DNA of 5,738 nucleotides, taken from positions 1-5,738 of the forward strand of contig JAUZPC010000212.1 in NCBI GenBank assembly GCA_030706105.1, given 5' to 3'. Positions 1 to 5,738 of the stretch are shown here, one piece after another. Made by a program: the position numbers and the translations under genes. Source of the DNA: Bacteroidota bacterium (GTDB taxonomy: Bacteria; Bacteroidota; Ignavibacteria; Ignavibacteriales; Ignavibacteriaceae). Each line of letters opens with the position of its first letter. Position 1 is the stretch's first letter. The notes below the pieces were generated by a model that searched no databases, had not been told where the DNA came from, and saw only the letters and a list, made by a program, of their open reading frames with translations.

Positions 1-1542
1 ATTGAAGAAACTCCTTGGCTTGGGGGAATGATAACCTCTGCCGGTGTTTCTGCTTTTGATGGTAATAAATATGCTGTCGGAGGCGGTATCTTTGGTGAAT
101 TAAGACAAAAATTAGAAGATTATTACGGAGGTGTGAAGAATACTTTCACCGGCTGGATTAGCTTGACTTGTTTTGAACCAAAAGTCGGCATGGACTTACT
201 TACCGAAATGGCTGATGCTGAACCAAATTTATCCATTTGGTATCAATCTAAACTTATTAAAATTATTAAAGAAGACAACCGGTTGACAGGTGCCGTTATT
301 CTTACTAAGGATGGCGAGACGGTTACTGTATATTCTAAAATTATTATTGAAGCTACGGAATGGGGAGATGTGCTAAAGCTTGCCGAGGTTCCATATAGAT
401 TAGGGCGCGATGCAAAATCCGATACCGGCGAACAAGATGCTTTGGACATCCCTGATGATGAAATTCAGGATATGACTTTTTGTGCAATATTGAAGAAATA
501 TGAAGGCAAAGCTCCAGAAGTTAGTTCTTCAAAAGATTATAATCCGGGTCTTTTTATAAATTCCACTTCAATAATTTGTTCATCAATGGATGAAAAGATT
601 ATTAAACATAAGCTCCATGATTGGAAAGGTCTTATATCTTATTCAACCCTTCCTAATAATAAATATTTATTAAATTGGCCGTTTTCTGCCAACGATTATT
701 ATCCTACTCCCAGAGAGATTTATGAAGACCCATCTACAAGAGAGTATCATTTTAATAAAGCAAAAGAGCATACTCTGAATTATATTCATTATATGCAGAC
801 AGAGTTAGGGCATCCTGAGTGGGGGTTGGCAATGGATGAATATCCTACAGAAGATCACCTGCCATTTATTCCTTATGTTAGAGAAAGCAGGAGGGTAAAA
901 GGAAAAAAATTATTAGTGGAATCAGATGTAGTACCTGTACAGGGATCGTTCAGACCTCCTCTTCAAAAATCAGGGATTGCCGTAGGTGATTATTTCTTAG
1001 ACCATCATCATGCCTCATTTTTTAATGAAAGGCAATTAATAGAAAATTTACCTGATAACGCTCCATTTCAAATTCCTTTTGAGTGTTTACTGCCCGAAGG
1101 TATCAGGGGATTAATTGCAGCCGAAAAAAGTATTTCCGTAACTCATATAGTTAATGGGTGCTCAAGATTGCAGCCGGTTGTAATGTTAATAGGTCAGGCT
1201 GCGGGAGCTGCTGCGGCTTTAGCTGTAAAAAGAAATATTGAAGCAGAGGACGTTGATGTTGAAGAGCTTCAGGATGTTTTACTTGAGGCAGGTTCACAAA
1301 TATATCCGTATAAAGATTTATATCCTACTGATAAGTCTTTTAAAGCAGCTCAAAAATTGGCTCTTAAAGGATTGATTATGGATAATAGTGATTTTCTCTT
1401 TATACCGGAGAAAATAGTTACTATTGAAGAAGATCTTGAATGGAAGGTCGTTCTAAATATATCGGAAGATATTGATTTAATTGGAATGACCCGGGCCGAA
1501 GCTTTCTTACTGCTGAATAATTTAGTTTCTAATAGCTTGTAA
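1..1542 (+). CDS. FAD-dependent oxidoreductase (FAD_oxidored family), 5' end missing
   Basis: The reading frame is open from base 1 to the TAA at 1540-1542, giving 513 visible residues. The ATG at 28 is internal: the codons before it (IEETPWLGG) continue the conserved family sequence, so the true start and the N-terminal GxGxxG Rossmann motif lie upstream of the window. Visible family marks, numbered from the first codon here, are the GGMITSAG stretch (8-15), YVRESRRVKG (292-301), DHHHA (334-338), and the C-terminal FAD-binding segment with R389 and GQAAGAAAALA (398-408). The last ~65 residues resemble a degenerate S-layer-homology-like tail (KAAQKLALKGLI, then MTRAEAFLLL near the end). The family comprises putative flavin oxidoreductases, often without a known substrate; some members are annotated as xanthan-lyase-like or associated with carbohydrate metabolism. 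The substrate is not evident here. A strong terminator directly follows, so this gene ends its own transcription unit. The family call is firm; the exact reaction is unknown. Confidence 0.88.
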   Translation: MEETPWLGGMITSAGVSAFDGNKYAVGGGIFGELRQKLEDYYGGVKNTFTGWISLTCFEPKVGMDLLTEMADAEPNLSIWYQSKLIKIIKEDNRLTGAVILTKDGETVTVYSKIIIEATEWGDVLKLAEVPYRLGRDAKSDTGEQDALDIPDDEIQDMTFCAILKKYEGKAPEVSSSKDYNPGLFINSTSIICSSMDEKIIKHKLHDWKGLISYSTLPNNKYLLNWPFSANDYYPTPREIYEDPSTREYHFNKAKEHTLNYIHYMQTELGHPEWGLAMDEYPTEDHLPFIPYVRESRRVKGKKLLVESDVVPVQGSFRPPLQKSGIAVGDYFLDHHHASFFNERQLIENLPDNAPFQIPFECLLPEGIRGLIAAEKSISVTHIVNGCSRLQPVVMLIGQAAGAAAALAVKRNIEAEDVDVEELQDVLLEAGSQIYPYKDLYPTDKSFKAAQKLALKGLIMDNSDFLFIPEKIVTIEEDLEWKVVLNISEDIDLIGMTRAEAFLLLNNLVSNSL

Positions 1543-1553
1543 GTAATTCTCTT

Positions 1554-1585
1554 AAAAATCCTTTTCCCTAAAGAAAAGGATTTTT
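1554..1585 (+). terminator. Rho-independent terminator after the oxidoreductase gene
   Basis: Two perfectly complementary 13-base arms (1554-1566 and 1573-1585) enclose a six-base loop (CCTAAA). The left arm starts with AAAAA and the right arm ends with TTTTT, so the hairpin has a U-tract on either strand and could work in both directions. It begins 12 bases after the oxidoreductase stop codon. The stem core is only moderately GC-rich (TCCTTTTC/GAAAAGGA), but its length and perfect pairing make this a confident call. Confidence 0.88.
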
Positions 1586-1651
1586 CATATATCACAATAT
1601 ATAATTTCCAAAAAGTTAATTTTGCTTGTATAAAGTATTTATTTATTAATA

Positions 1652-1694
1652 AATTAAGGAGTTCTTATTTCCAAGATGTATCTCCTAATTTTTT
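1652..1694 (+). other. Imperfect hairpin followed by a T run in the spacer
   Basis: AATT-A-AGGAG (1652-1661) can pair with CTCCTAATT (1682-1690) as a 9-bp stem with one bulged A at 1656. The 20-base interior could form a small TCTT/AAGA inner stem (1663-1666 with 1673-1676). A run of six T (1689-1694) overlaps the right arm and continues past it. It could be a second, weaker terminator, a leader structure, or chance pairing in AT-rich DNA. The rest of the 1586-1817 spacer is very AT-rich and holds no convincing gene. Confidence 0.3.
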
Positions 1695-1771
1695 AAATAA
1701 ATATAAACAAACCGATTAACTAATTATTCTACCGTTTATAAATATCTTATGATAATTAAATATTTTCTATA

Positions 1772-1779
1772 TATTTTTG
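1772..1779 (+). promoter_or_regulatory. Possible Bacteroidota-type -7 promoter element
   Basis: TATTTTTG matches the TAnnTTTG -7 consensus described for the primary sigma factor of Bacteroidota, and would place transcription start about 30 bases before the TolC-like gene. No TTTG -33 partner is visible at the usual distance upstream. In DNA this AT-rich the match can arise by chance. A promoter is expected somewhere in 1586-1810, because a terminator precedes it and an operon follows. Confidence 0.2.
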
Positions 1780-1808
1780 TTTAGGAGAAAAAATTATTAA
1801 TCAAGAAT

Positions 1809-1812
1809 GGAG
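1809..1812 (+). promoter_or_regulatory. Ribosome binding site of the TolC-like gene
   Basis: GGAG lies five bases before the ATG at 1818 and supports that start, which also opens directly into a signal peptide. A second SD-like AGGAG at 1783-1787 has no start codon at a useful distance. Confidence 0.6.
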
Positions 1813-1817
1813 CAATT

Positions 1818-3158
1818 ATGCGTTTTTTCCTTGGAATATGTATTCTTTTTTGTTTTACTGCTGAAAGTTATTCACAAAAAGTACTTAGTCTTAACGAAGC
1901 AATTAAAATAGCTGTTGAAAAGAATACACTTTTACAAAAGCAAAATAATAACCTTGAGTCTTCTAAATCCAGTATTAAAGCCTCTTTTGGTAATTTTTTA
2001 CCTACTTTGGGTGCTCAGGCCGGATGGGAATGGACAAGATCGGAACAAGAGAGTGGTCAAAAGTATGTTCAGAATGTCGGTGTAATTCCTGTTAGCCAAA
2101 CTGTAGTAGTGGATAACAGACAATATACTGCTGGTGCCGGTACTAATTGGACTTTATTTAACGGTCTTTCAAATTTTAATTCATATGACCAAAGTAAGGT
2201 AAATTATCAGGCTGCAGAGCTTTCAATTCAACGTCTTAAGCAGGACGTAGTTTTCCAGACAATTTCACTCTATTACAGTATAGTCAACTACCAAACTTTA
2301 TTAAAAGTTAAAGAAGAGGATTTAGTCTGGAATCAGAAAAATCTTGAAACAGTTAATGCTAAAAACCAACTGGGCGCTGTTACTATGGCTGACGTTTATG
2401 CACAACAAGTCAGATTGGGAAATGCTGAATTGGATATGATAAAAATTAAAAACAGTCTTGAGACAGCTAAATCGGATTTGTTAAACTATCTATCATTAGA
2501 TGTTTTTAGTAATTATACTTACCCTGATACTCTGTCTATTACGGGAAATACTGTTCTACAGCAAGATAATGAGACGATTAAAAATTTAGTAGATGAAGCA
2601 ATAAATCATAGACCTGACTATCAGAGTGCAAAACTTAGTATATTAAGTGCCTCAAAGGGCGTAGATATTGCCAAAGGGAGCTATTATCCTCAATTGACAA
2701 ATAATATGAATTATTATACTTCTTCTAATGCGATAAATAGTATGTTCAAATCAAATACTTACTCTATTGGTCTTACTTTAAGTATTCCACTATTTGAAGG
2801 GTTTAGTATAGATAACCAGGTTCAATATGCCGAAGTAAATTATAAGAATAAACAAATTGAATTGACCGAGTTAGAGAAGGATATTAAAAAGAAAATTCAA
2901 CAGACCTATTTGGATTTGCAGGCTTCACAAAAGTCAGTAGAAGTTAGTAAAAGAAATGTAATATCTGCTGAGGAGAATAGAAAAATTGAAGAAGAAAAGT
3001 ATTCTTTGGGTTCAGGGACTTTATTAAATGTACTTATTGCTAATTCGGAATATAATAATGCCCAAACCAGCTTAATAAACACAATGTTTTCATTAACAGT
3101 TTTGAAAGAACAGCTTAATTATTATTTAGGCATAATAGATTATAAAAAATTTGAATAA
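1818..3158 (+). CDS. TolC-family outer-membrane efflux protein
   Basis: This 446-residue protein is the outer-membrane channel of the pump; as a trimer, TolC proteins form an outer-membrane beta-barrel plus a periplasmic alpha-helical tunnel. Residues 1-19 form a signal peptide (MRFF, a hydrophobic core, then SYS before Gln20), so the protein is exported. The body shows the duplicated OEP architecture. The first half has LNEAIKIAVEKN (25-36), a strand region 59-117 (NFLPTLG and NWTLFNGLS) and LGAVTMADVYAQQ (185-197). The second half has RPDYQSAKLS (265-274), YYPQL (289-293), LSIPLFEGFS (321-330) and the matching LGSGTLLNVL (397-406). Length is normal for the family, and there is no lipoprotein cysteine. 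The start is supported by GGAG five bases upstream. It is the first gene of a same-strand run, 20 bases ahead of the adaptor gene, so co-transcription is very likely. The family is certain; the substrate is unknown. Confidence 0.95.
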   Translation: MRFFLGICILFCFTAESYSQKVLSLNEAIKIAVEKNTLLQKQNNNLESSKSSIKASFGNFLPTLGAQAGWEWTRSEQESGQKYVQNVGVIPVSQTVVVDNRQYTAGAGTNWTLFNGLSNFNSYDQSKVNYQAAELSIQRLKQDVVFQTISLYYSIVNYQTLLKVKEEDLVWNQKNLETVNAKNQLGAVTMADVYAQQVRLGNAELDMIKIKNSLETAKSDLLNYLSLDVFSNYTYPDTLSITGNTVLQQDNETIKNLVDEAINHRPDYQSAKLSILSASKGVDIAKGSYYPQLTNNMNYYTSSNAINSMFKSNTYSIGLTLSIPLFEGFSIDNQVQYAEVNYKNKQIELTELEKDIKKKIQQTYLDLQASQKSVEVSKRNVISAEENRKIEEEKYSLGSGTLLNVLIANSEYNNAQTSLINTMFSLTVLKEQLNYYLGIIDYKKFE

Positions 3159-3164
3159 ATCTCC

Positions 3165-3170
3165 GGAGGA
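3165..3170 (+). promoter_or_regulatory. Strong Shine-Dalgarno of the adaptor gene
   Basis: GGAGGA ends eight bases before the ATG at 3179, a near-perfect site that fixes the start. It lies in the 20-base gap after the TolC-like stop codon. Confidence 0.8.
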
Positions 3171-3178
3171 TAAGATAA

Positions 3179-4459
3179 ATGGCTAATGCTAATCAAAAAA
3201 AATCGAAAAAGAAATTATTTATTTTCAGCGGCTTGGGACTTCTGGTCGTAGTGTTAATAATAGTAGCAATTGTTGGTGGTAAAAAGGACGATATTATTTC
3301 TGTCCAGACTGAAAAAGTTCAGACAAGGGATATCACGCAGACTGTTACTGCCACAGGAAAGGTTAATTCTCAATTTCAAGTTATTATTACTCCGGAAGTA
3401 ACCGGGGAAATTACTAACCTTCCTGTTAAAGAAGGCGATCAGGTTAAAAAGGGCAGCCTGTTAATTAGAATAAAAGGTGACATTTATAAAGCACAGAAAG
3501 AAAGAGCAGTTGCCAGTGTGCAGTCATCCCGTTCTAACTTGGCAATGAGAAAAGCTGCTTTGGATAAAGTTCTGTTAGATTACAACAGAATGGTGGAATT
3601 GAACAAGAAGAAATTAGCAAGTGATTCCGAATTAGAACAAGCAAAGAGTAATTATTTAACCTCAAAAGCTTCGTTTGAGTCAGCCCAAGGTGATGTTATG
3701 CAGATGGAAGCCGGGTTGAGAGAAATTAACGAACAATTGAGTAAAACCACAATCAATTCTCCTATGGACGGAACTGTAGGCGGTTTGAGTGTTGAGCTTG
3801 GAGAAAGAGTTCTTGGAAGCGGATATAGTCAGGGTACTACATTAATGACTATCGCTGATCTGAATAACATGGAAGCCACTGTTGAAGTTGATGAAAATGA
3901 TGTTGTCCTGATTTCTATCGGAGATACGGCATTTGTAAAAGTTGATGCGTTTGGCGAAAGAAAATTTGTTGGTATCGTTACTGAAATTGGCAATGCCGCT
4001 AAAACAACTGCTCAGGGTACACAGGAACAGGTTGTTAATTTTGATGTCAAAATAAAAATATTGGATGCAGAAAAAAAATTAAAACCGGGTATGTCATGTA
4101 CTGCTGAAATCCGTACTGAAACAAAGACAAATGTTTTAAGTGTACCTATTCAAAGTGTAACTTCAAGAGAAGAAATGCAGAGTAAACCGGTACAAGAAGA
4201 AGGAAGTAAAGCCGTTACAGAGAAAAAGACAGAGAAAAAAGTTACCGAAATTGTATTTGTAATTGAAAATGGAAAAGCCAAGCAGAAAATTGTAAAAACC
4301 GGATTAAGTAATGATAACTATATTGAAATTATAGAAGGCTTGAAAGACAAAGAAGAAGTTGTAAGCGGTAGTTATAAGGCTATTTCAAGAGATCTTTCTG
4401 ACGGCATAGCAGTAAAGGTTGAAGATAAAAAGAAAATGCAGCAGCAGCCAAAAAGCTAA
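3179..4459 (+). CDS. MacA/HlyD-type periplasmic adaptor (membrane fusion protein)
   Basis: This 426-residue adaptor links the inner-membrane ABC transporter to the TolC-like channel. A Lys-rich cytoplasmic start (residues 7-12) precedes one membrane helix (about 13-33), which anchors the protein with its body in the periplasm. Next come the first half of the lipoyl-like barrel-sandwich domain (about 60-103, with PEVTGEITNLPVKEGDQVKKG), a charged alpha-helical hairpin (about 104-187) that would reach TolC, the second lipoyl half (SPMDGTVGG from 194), a beta-barrel domain (about 220-315) and a C-terminal membrane-proximal domain. A Lys/Glu-rich insertion (about 330-357) interrupts the last domain. 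An RND-pump adaptor is the main alternative, but such adaptors are often lipoproteins, and the ABC ATPase and FtsX permease genes downstream point to the MacA type. The start is fixed by GGAGGA eight bases upstream. The gap to the ATPase gene is 87 bases. Confidence 0.93.
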   Translation: MANANQKKSKKKLFIFSGLGLLVVVLIIVAIVGGKKDDIISVQTEKVQTRDITQTVTATGKVNSQFQVIITPEVTGEITNLPVKEGDQVKKGSLLIRIKGDIYKAQKERAVASVQSSRSNLAMRKAALDKVLLDYNRMVELNKKKLASDSELEQAKSNYLTSKASFESAQGDVMQMEAGLREINEQLSKTTINSPMDGTVGGLSVELGERVLGSGYSQGTTLMTIADLNNMEATVEVDENDVVLISIGDTAFVKVDAFGERKFVGIVTEIGNAAKTTAQGTQEQVVNFDVKIKILDAEKKLKPGMSCTAEIRTETKTNVLSVPIQSVTSREEMQSKPVQEEGSKAVTEKKTEKKVTEIVFVIENGKAKQKIVKTGLSNDNYIEIIEGLKDKEEVVSGSYKAISRDLSDGIAVKVEDKKKMQQQPKS

Positions 4460-4463
4460 TTAT

Positions 4464-4485
4464 GCTTCTTTACTTTGAAGCTTTT
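4464..4485 (+). other. Small hairpin with T4 between adaptor and ATPase genes
   Basis: GCTTC (4464-4468) pairs with GAAGC (4477-4481) around an eight-base loop, followed by TTTT. A competing pairing joins AAAAGCT (4451-4457, overlapping the adaptor stop codon) with AGCTTTT (4479-4485). Either fold is weak. It may act as a partial terminator or a 3'-end stabiliser that reduces expression of downstream genes, or it may do nothing. Confidence 0.3.
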
Positions 4486-4493
4486 ATCATCCG

Positions 4494-4512
4494 TTAATTA
4501 TTAAATAATTAA
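4494..4512. repeat. AT-only perfect inverted repeat in the adaptor-ATPase spacer
   Basis: TTAATTATT and AATAATTAA form 9-base arms around a single central A. A second, nested pairing joins GTTAATT (4493-4499) with AATTAAC (4516-4522). The perfect symmetry could mark a protein-binding site, but it contains no G or C, and the surrounding sequence is AT-rich enough to make chance plausible. Confidence 0.3.
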
Positions 4513-4546
4513 GAAAATTAACTGCTGATTATTACTTGAATTTTTT

Positions 4547-5290
4547 ATGGAAAATAAAATGAATATTATAAATATCGAACATATTTCCAAAGTCTATAAA
4601 GTCGGTACTGAAGAAGTTCATGCTTTAAGAGATATCAGTATAAAAATAAATAAAAATGAATATGCTGCTATAATGGGACCTTCCGGATCGGGTAAATCAA
4701 CCCTAATGAATATGTTGGGATGCCTTGATACTCCATCCACAGGTGTGTACGATTTTAGTGGAAAAAGTGTCAGCCAAATGAATGATAATGAATTGGCAAA
4801 AATCAGAAATAAAGAGATTGGGTTTGTTTTCCAGACTTTTAATCTTTTAGCTCGCTCTGATGCTATTCACAATGTTGAGCTTCCATTAATCTATGCCGGA
4901 GTTCCTAAGGCTGAGAGAAGAGAAAGAGCTCAGCAGGCATTAATTGACGTCGGGCTACAGGATAGAATGCATCATAAACCCAACGAACTCTCTGGTGGAC
5001 AAAGACAGCGTGTTGCAGTTGCCAGAGCATTGGTTACTCGTCCCTCAATTATTTTGGCTGATGAGCCAACCGGTAATTTGGATTCAAAAACCGGGGAGGA
5101 AATTATGTATTTATTTAATCAGATCTATGAAAAAGGAAATACTATTATCTTAGTTACACACGAAGAGTATATTGCTGAACATGCTGAACGTATTGTTAGA
5201 ATTAAAGATGGACTAATTGAGTCAGATGCGAAAGTGCTAAAAAGGTATATCCCAAAATTAGAAAAGATATCAGAAGGCGAAGGAATTTAA
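4547..5290 (+). CDS. ABC transporter ATP-binding protein, MacB/LolD type
   Basis: This 247-residue ATPase powers the pump from the cytoplasmic face of the FtsX-type permease encoded next. All nucleotide-binding motifs are intact: A-loop Tyr17, Walker [10 protein letters not shown] (44-52), Q-loop Gln96 within FVFQTFNLL, signature LSGGQ (148-152), Walker B IILADE (168-173) with catalytic Glu173, D-loop GNLD (176-179) and switch His205. [13 protein letters not shown], the GCLD stretch (58-61) and DEPTGNLDS are typical of the MacB/LolD/FtsE group. A charged tail of about 20 residues follows the core. The ATG at 4547 has no Shine-Dalgarno (a T6 run precedes it). The in-frame ATG at 4559 gives [14 protein letters not shown], closer to the usual family start, and has a weak GGA at 4549-4551, so the true start may be four codons later. 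It differs from E. coli MacB in that the permease is a separate gene. The next gene starts 43 bases downstream. Confidence 0.95.
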   Translation: MENKMNIINIEHISKVYKVGTEEVHALRDISIKINKNEYAAIMGPSGSGKSTLMNMLGCLDTPSTGVYDFSGKSVSQMNDNELAKIRNKEIGFVFQTFNLLARSDAIHNVELPLIYAGVPKAERRERAQQALIDVGLQDRMHHKPNELSGGQRQRVAVARALVTRPSIILADEPTGNLDSKTGEEIMYLFNQIYEKGNTIILVTHEEYIAEHAERIVRIKDGLIESDAKVLKRYIPKLEKISEGEGI

Positions 5291-5299
5291 TTATTCCTT
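5280..5299 (+). other. 7-bp hairpin across the ATPase stop codon
   Basis: AAGGAAT (5280-5286) and ATTCCTT (5293-5299) are perfect complements around a six-base loop that contains the TAA stop codon (5288-5290). No T run follows (TGCCCG comes next), so it does not look like an intrinsic terminator. It may influence mRNA stability or coupling to the permease gene, or be incidental. Confidence 0.3.
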
Positions 5300-5333
5300 T
5301 GCCCGTCTTTAACTTAAGTAATTGAGTAATAAT

Positions 5334-5738
5334 ATGAGAAGTATATTTTTTGAATTTAAAGAGAGCTTTCTGATTGCACTTAAAGCAATTAGGGCTAATA
5401 AAATCAGATCTATCCTGACTATGCTTGGTATTGTAATCGGAGTAACTTCTGTAGTACTGATGACTACTGCAATTAAGGGAATAGATAATTCATTTCAAAA
5501 AGGTATCAGTGCTTTGGGGTCGGATGTTTTATATATTGATAAATGGGCTTGGTTTTCTAATGATGAATGGTGGAAAATGAGGAACAGGAAAAATATTAAA
5601 ATGGAAGACTATGAGAAGTTTAAATCACTTGCTAAATTACCTTTAGCAGTTGCTCCTGTTACAAATGCAAGAGAGACAATAAAATTTCAGGATAAGAAAA
5701 TTGACGGTGTCTTTTTAAATGGTTCAACTTATGATTAC
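5334..5738 (+). CDS. MacB-type ABC transporter permease (FtsX family), 3' end missing
   Basis: The frame is open from the ATG at 5334 to the right edge, giving 135 residues of a protein normally about 400 long. It begins with an amphipathic stretch and the family hallmark ALKAIRANKIRSILTMLGIV (15-34). The first membrane helix follows (about 27-47, continuing IGVTSVVLMTTAI). The start of the MacB-type periplasmic domain comes next: a GSDVLYI strand (62-68), a Trp-rich stretch (W71, W73, W79, W80), then MEDYEKFKSL and APVTNARETIKF. MacB permeases have four membrane helices and a large periplasmic domain that couples ATP hydrolysis in the cytoplasm to movement in the periplasm; only the first helix is inside the window. 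No clear Shine-Dalgarno precedes the ATG, but the start agrees with the family's N terminus. The 43-base gap after the ATPase gene and the shared strand support one operon. It would pair with that ATPase; further permease genes may follow beyond the edge. Confidence 0.93.
   Translation, partial: MRSIFFEFKESFLIALKAIRANKIRSILTMLGIVIGVTSVVLMTTAIKGIDNSFQKGISALGSDVLYIDKWAWFSNDEWWKMRNRKNIKMEDYEKFKSLAKLPLAVAPVTNARETIKFQDKKIDGVFLNGSTYDY

Noticed and set aside
243..449. 68-residue reverse-strand open frame inside the oxidoreductase gene
   Set aside because: It lies wholly antisense to a well-conserved coding region, has no recognisable domain, and its Ser/Ile-rich composition is what the opposite strand of this gene would give.
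1350..1595. 81-residue reverse-strand open frame over the oxidoreductase 3' end and terminator
   Set aside because: It starts inside the downstream flank of the terminator hairpin and runs antisense to conserved coding sequence, with no family resemblance.
1622..1650. Sigma-70-like TTGCTT with an AT-rich -10 about 17 bases on
   Set aside because: The -10 (ATTAAT) is poor and such matches are expected by chance in this composition; the downstream hairpin would also lie in the transcript.
1676..1696. 6-codon mini-frame (MYLLIF) inside the spacer hairpin
   Set aside because: The AGGAG upstream is 14 bases away, too far for a normal start, and the frame is too short to judge.
1749..1784. 11-codon hydrophobic mini-frame (MIIKYFLYIFV) before the TolC-like gene
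   Set aside because: No ribosome binding site precedes it, and hydrophobic residues are expected from random AT-rich sequence.
3161..3168. CTCCGGAG palindrome overlapping the adaptor's Shine-Dalgarno
   Set aside because: With no loop it cannot fold as a hairpin; the GGAG half is explained by the ribosome binding site.
4944..5153. 69-residue forward open frame inside the ATPase gene in another frame
   Set aside because: It overlaps the LSGGQ and Walker B coding region, whose own frame is clearly the real one.

Overview
The window comes from an AT-rich Gram-negative bacterium. A TolC-type outer-membrane protein with a signal peptide implies two membranes. The AT-rich codon use, the Ser-Tyr-Ser/Gln-type signal-peptide end, and the mix of genes with and without a Shine-Dalgarno all suggest the Bacteroidota/Ignavibacteria/Chlorobi side of the tree. 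That placement is an inference from style, not a proof.

Layout: positions 1-1542 hold the 3' part of a gene for an FAD-dependent oxidoreductase (FAD_oxidored type); its start, with the dinucleotide-binding motif, lies off the left edge. A near-ideal intrinsic terminator (1554-1585) closes that transcription unit. An AT-rich spacer of about 230 bases follows, holding one imperfect hairpin with a T run and probably the promoter of the next unit. From 1818 to the right edge, four genes run on the same strand: a TolC-family outer-membrane factor (1818-3158), a MacA/HlyD-type periplasmic adaptor (3179-4459), a MacB/LolD-type ABC ATPase (4547-5290) and the first 135 codons of a MacB-type FtsX permease (5334 to the edge).

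Together the four genes describe a tripartite, ATP-driven export pump. The ATPase works on the cytoplasmic face of the MacB-type permease, the adaptor bridges the periplasm, and the TolC-like channel crosses the outer membrane. ATPase and permease are separate polypeptides, unlike E. coli MacB, where they are fused. The substrate cannot be read from the sequence; macrolides, peptides, lipids or siderophores are all possible for this family. The oxidoreductase is separated from the pump by a terminator, and nothing visible links the two functionally.

I found no mobile element, CRISPR array, tRNA or rRNA, and no clear evidence of an undescribed system. The observations in Part 2 are modest: an SLH-like tail on the oxidoreductase, possible hairpins in the spacers, a charged insertion in the adaptor and a Trp-rich stretch in the permease.
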